Virus record (IMG/VR): IMGVR_UViG_3300029787_000005
Span: 62,001-126,000 of that record
Reading direction: 5' to 3' (one strand)
Source of the DNA: a virus
DNA length: 64,000 nucleotides
A model generated the notes under the pieces. That model searched no databases. It saw only the letters and a program-made list of their open reading frames with translations, and had not been told where the DNA came from. This document shows, piece after piece, positions 62,406 to 64,000 of the stretch. A program made the position numbers and the translations under genes. Numbering within the stretch: the first letter of the stretch is position 1; the number at the start of each line of letters is the position of its first letter.

Positions 62406-63352
62406 TGGAGATAAAAATTGAAATAGAAGACCTACGTAAGAGAAAGCTCTTTGTAGCAACTCCTATGTATGGTGGTATGTGTGCTGGAATGTATACAAGG
62501 TCTACAAATGATCTTAGTGCACTCTGTATGCATTATGGTATAGAACTAAAGTATTATTACTTGTTTAACGAATCTTTGATCACTAGAGCAAGAAACTATT
62601 GCTGCGATGAGTTTATGCGTTCTGATTGTACTCATATGCTTTTTATCGATGCAGATATTGGTTTTGAAGCAAATGATGTTATTTCTATGATGGCTCTTAT
62701 GGATCCAGAAGACGAAAGGACAGATGAATATGACATTCTTTGCTCGCCTTATCCCAAAAAATGTATTGCGTGGGAGAAGATCAAGTCGGCCGTGGATCAG
62801 GGACATGCTGATGAAGACCCTAATATTCTTGATAATTTTGTCGGCGACTATGTATTTAATCCTGTTCCTGGTACTACCGAGATTAGTTTAGATGAACCTG
62901 CTCCTGTGCTAGAAGGTGGCACTGGTTTCATGATGTTTACAAAGAGAGCATTACAAACATTCAAGGATGCATACTGGGATGATAGTGAGCTGTCTCCTGG
63001 TGGGTTTAGATATAAACCAGATCATATTCGTACTGAACACTTTGATGGTTCAAGAGAAATTATGATGTACTTCCAAGCTCTTATTGATCCAGAGTCAAGA
63101 CGTTATCTATCTGAAGACTATATGTTTTGTCAGTGGGCTATCAAGGCTGGATTGAAGATATGGTTATGTCCTTGGGTTAAACTAAGTCATGTTGGTAGCT
63201 TTGTCTATGGAGGTAGCTTGCAAGCTCTTGCATCTATTGGAGCATCTGCTACTGCTGATAAGAATCAGCTTGGTAAGAAGATACAGTCACCGGTTGCAGA
63301 GTTAGAAAAGAAACAGAAAAAGGCTAAGGAGGCAAATGAGAGAGTTAAGTAA
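62405..63352 (+). CDS. Glycosyltransferase-like protein (DxD)
   Basis: The 315-residue protein begins RKLFVATPMYGGMCAGMYTR after a short polar start, has NESLITRARNYCCDEFMRSD, MLFIDADIGFEANDV (DxD), a GGTGFMMFTKRALQTF segment and YLSEDYMFCQWAIKAGLKIW, the layout of GT-A enzymes with late acidic catalytic motif (S-E-D-Y-x-F). The C-terminal 40 residues are basic and helical (KKQKKAKEANERVK). Its start shares one base with the previous stop. Target unknown, possibly modified DNA bases or surface sugars. Confidence 0.75.
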   Translation: MEIKIEIEDLRKRKLFVATPMYGGMCAGMYTRSTNDLSALCMHYGIELKYYYLFNESLITRARNYCCDEFMRSDCTHMLFIDADIGFEANDVISMMALMDPEDERTDEYDILCSPYPKKCIAWEKIKSAVDQGHADEDPNILDNFVGDYVFNPVPGTTEISLDEPAPVLEGGTGFMMFTKRALQTFKDAYWDDSELSPGGFRYKPDHIRTEHFDGSREIMMYFQALIDPESRRYLSEDYMFCQWAIKAGLKIWLCPWVKLSHVGSFVYGGSLQALASIGASATADKNQLGKKIQSPVAELEKKQKKAKEANERVK

Positions 63353-64000
63353 TGCGTGATTGGAAAAGAGGAAAAGAACCAGATAGGTATAACAATGATG
63401 TAGATTGGGATATTATGAAGGCCCTCAAAGCTCTTGGTCTAAGATTGATTAAGGACAATAGTATTGAGAGAGGGCCTTTGAAGACTATATCCAATGAAAG
63501 AATACTTGCAGACAAAATGTTTGCATTTAATCAGACTACATCACATCAAGAGAACCTAGTACACTCATTAGGTAGATTCTTGCCATCTGAATCTGACCAG
63601 TATCCAACTGACACAATACAACACTTAGAAAAACATATGGAAGGTCCTCAAACAAGAAACTTATTGAGGATCAATGGTTGGTTGATACAACCAAAGACTG
63701 CTGAGGATTTAGTCACAGATCAAGATGAGCCTGTTGAGATAAAATACTTGATTGGTAAACAAGGATTCAGACATGATGGATCTTGTATTGATATCACAGC
63801 AGAAGAAGGTGGTGCAATCTATATTGGAGACAGTCATACTATGGCTGTTGGCATGCCATTAGAAGAGTCGTGGACTTATAAAGCTCATTACAATTGTGAG
63901 TTGACTAAAGACATGAGATATGTTAATATGGGTATGCCAGGATATGGTATTGACTCATACTATAGAATACTAAAGAGATGGATTAAACAAGTCAATCCAG
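63352..64000 (+). CDS. SGNH/GDSL-like hydrolase-type protein (3' end outside window)
   Basis: The ATG at 63352 shares its A with the upstream stop and has AAGGAGG about 20 bases upstream. The frame stays open to the end: 216 codons visible. Residues 1-130 are polar and have no known motif. GAIYIGDSHTMAVGMP (Gly159-Asp-Ser161-His-Thr) matches block I of SGNH/GDSL esterases with the nucleophile Ser, and VNMGMPGYGIDSYYRI resembles the Gly block. Blocks III and V (Asn, Asp-x-x-His) would lie further on. Substrate unknown; these enzymes often act on acyl or acetyl groups of surface sugars. Confidence 0.7.
   Translation, partial: MRDWKRGKEPDRYNNDVDWDIMKALKALGLRLIKDNSIERGPLKTISNERILADKMFAFNQTTSHQENLVHSLGRFLPSESDQYPTDTIQHLEKHMEGPQTRNLLRINGWLIQPKTAEDLVTDQDEPVEIKYLIGKQGFRHDGSCIDITAEEGGAIYIGDSHTMAVGMPLEESWTYKAHYNCELTKDMRYVNMGMPGYGIDSYYRILKRWIKQVNP

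Noticed and set aside
1-64000. tRNA genes, integrase or attachment sites, photosynthesis genes
   Set aside because: None recognised; gaps between genes are too short for tRNAs, and no protein shows integrase or photosystem motifs.

Overview
The window is part of the genome of an AT-rich, T4-superfamily contractile-tailed phage of the kind known from marine bacteria (cyanophage or pelagiphage type). The evidence is the syntenic morphogenesis block (gp13, gp14, gp15, gp16, gp17, gp18, gp19, gp20, gp67/68-like, gp21, gp22, gp23) followed by a gp3-like protein, UvsY, UvsW, gp55, gp47 and gp46, with T4-type late promoters (TATAAATA) in several intergenic gaps. No photosynthesis gene and no tRNA was recognised, so the host cannot be fixed from this window. 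Coding density is very high; most genes overlap or abut, and no gene-free stretch exceeds 100 bases.

Layout. (1) 1-8.8 kb: baseplate/tail structure: the end of a gp8-like wedge protein, a 2189-residue DUF4815 protein, and small fibre proteins, one with an S74-type intramolecular chaperone. (2) 8.8-22.4 kb: two adjacent giant proteins (3159 and 1363 residues) built mostly from a tetrapeptide repeat, aromatic-x-Lys-x, repeated hundreds of times. The larger one also carries a laminin-G-like lectin domain and a glycine-rich tip domain that is itself split by about 1,080 residues of repeat. This is the most striking feature of the window. (3) 22.4-24.8 kb: an unknown charged protein, a glycosyltransferase and a dioxygenase-like protein. 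(4) 24.75-31.0 kb, minus strand: a separate accessory cassette with PstS, a methyltransferase-like protein, three glycosyltransferases, a radical SAM enzyme and a 2-oxoglutarate dioxygenase-like protein, divergent from the late structural genes. (5) 31.1-47.4 kb: small fibre/neck proteins and the head-tail morphogenesis operon, with a PP-loop ATPase and a staphylococcal-nuclease-like protein inserted between the two terminase genes; it ends in a strong terminator after the major capsid gene. (6) 47.4-54.9 kb: a gp3-like protein, an oxygenase/HD-like fusion, recombination genes, late sigma factor and gp46/47. (7) 54.9-64 kb: nucleotide and modification metabolism: a HIGH-type nucleotidyltransferase, peptide deformylase, QueE-like, QueD-like and FolE enzymes, a DpdA/TGT-like protein, a phosphoribosyltransferase, a dCTP deaminase/dUTPase-family protein, a DUF3310-like protein, a glycosyltransferase and the start of an SGNH-like protein.

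Together, the genes build the virion (2, 5), decorate or adapt its fibres or the cell surface (3, 4), control late transcription (gp55 with TATAAATA sites), process recombination/replication intermediates (UvsY, UvsW, gp46/47), and probably make 7-deazaguanine precursors for DNA modification (FolE, QueD, QueE and a DpdA-like transferase; QueC is not recognised here). All functional calls rest on motifs and synteny read by eye; no database search was possible.
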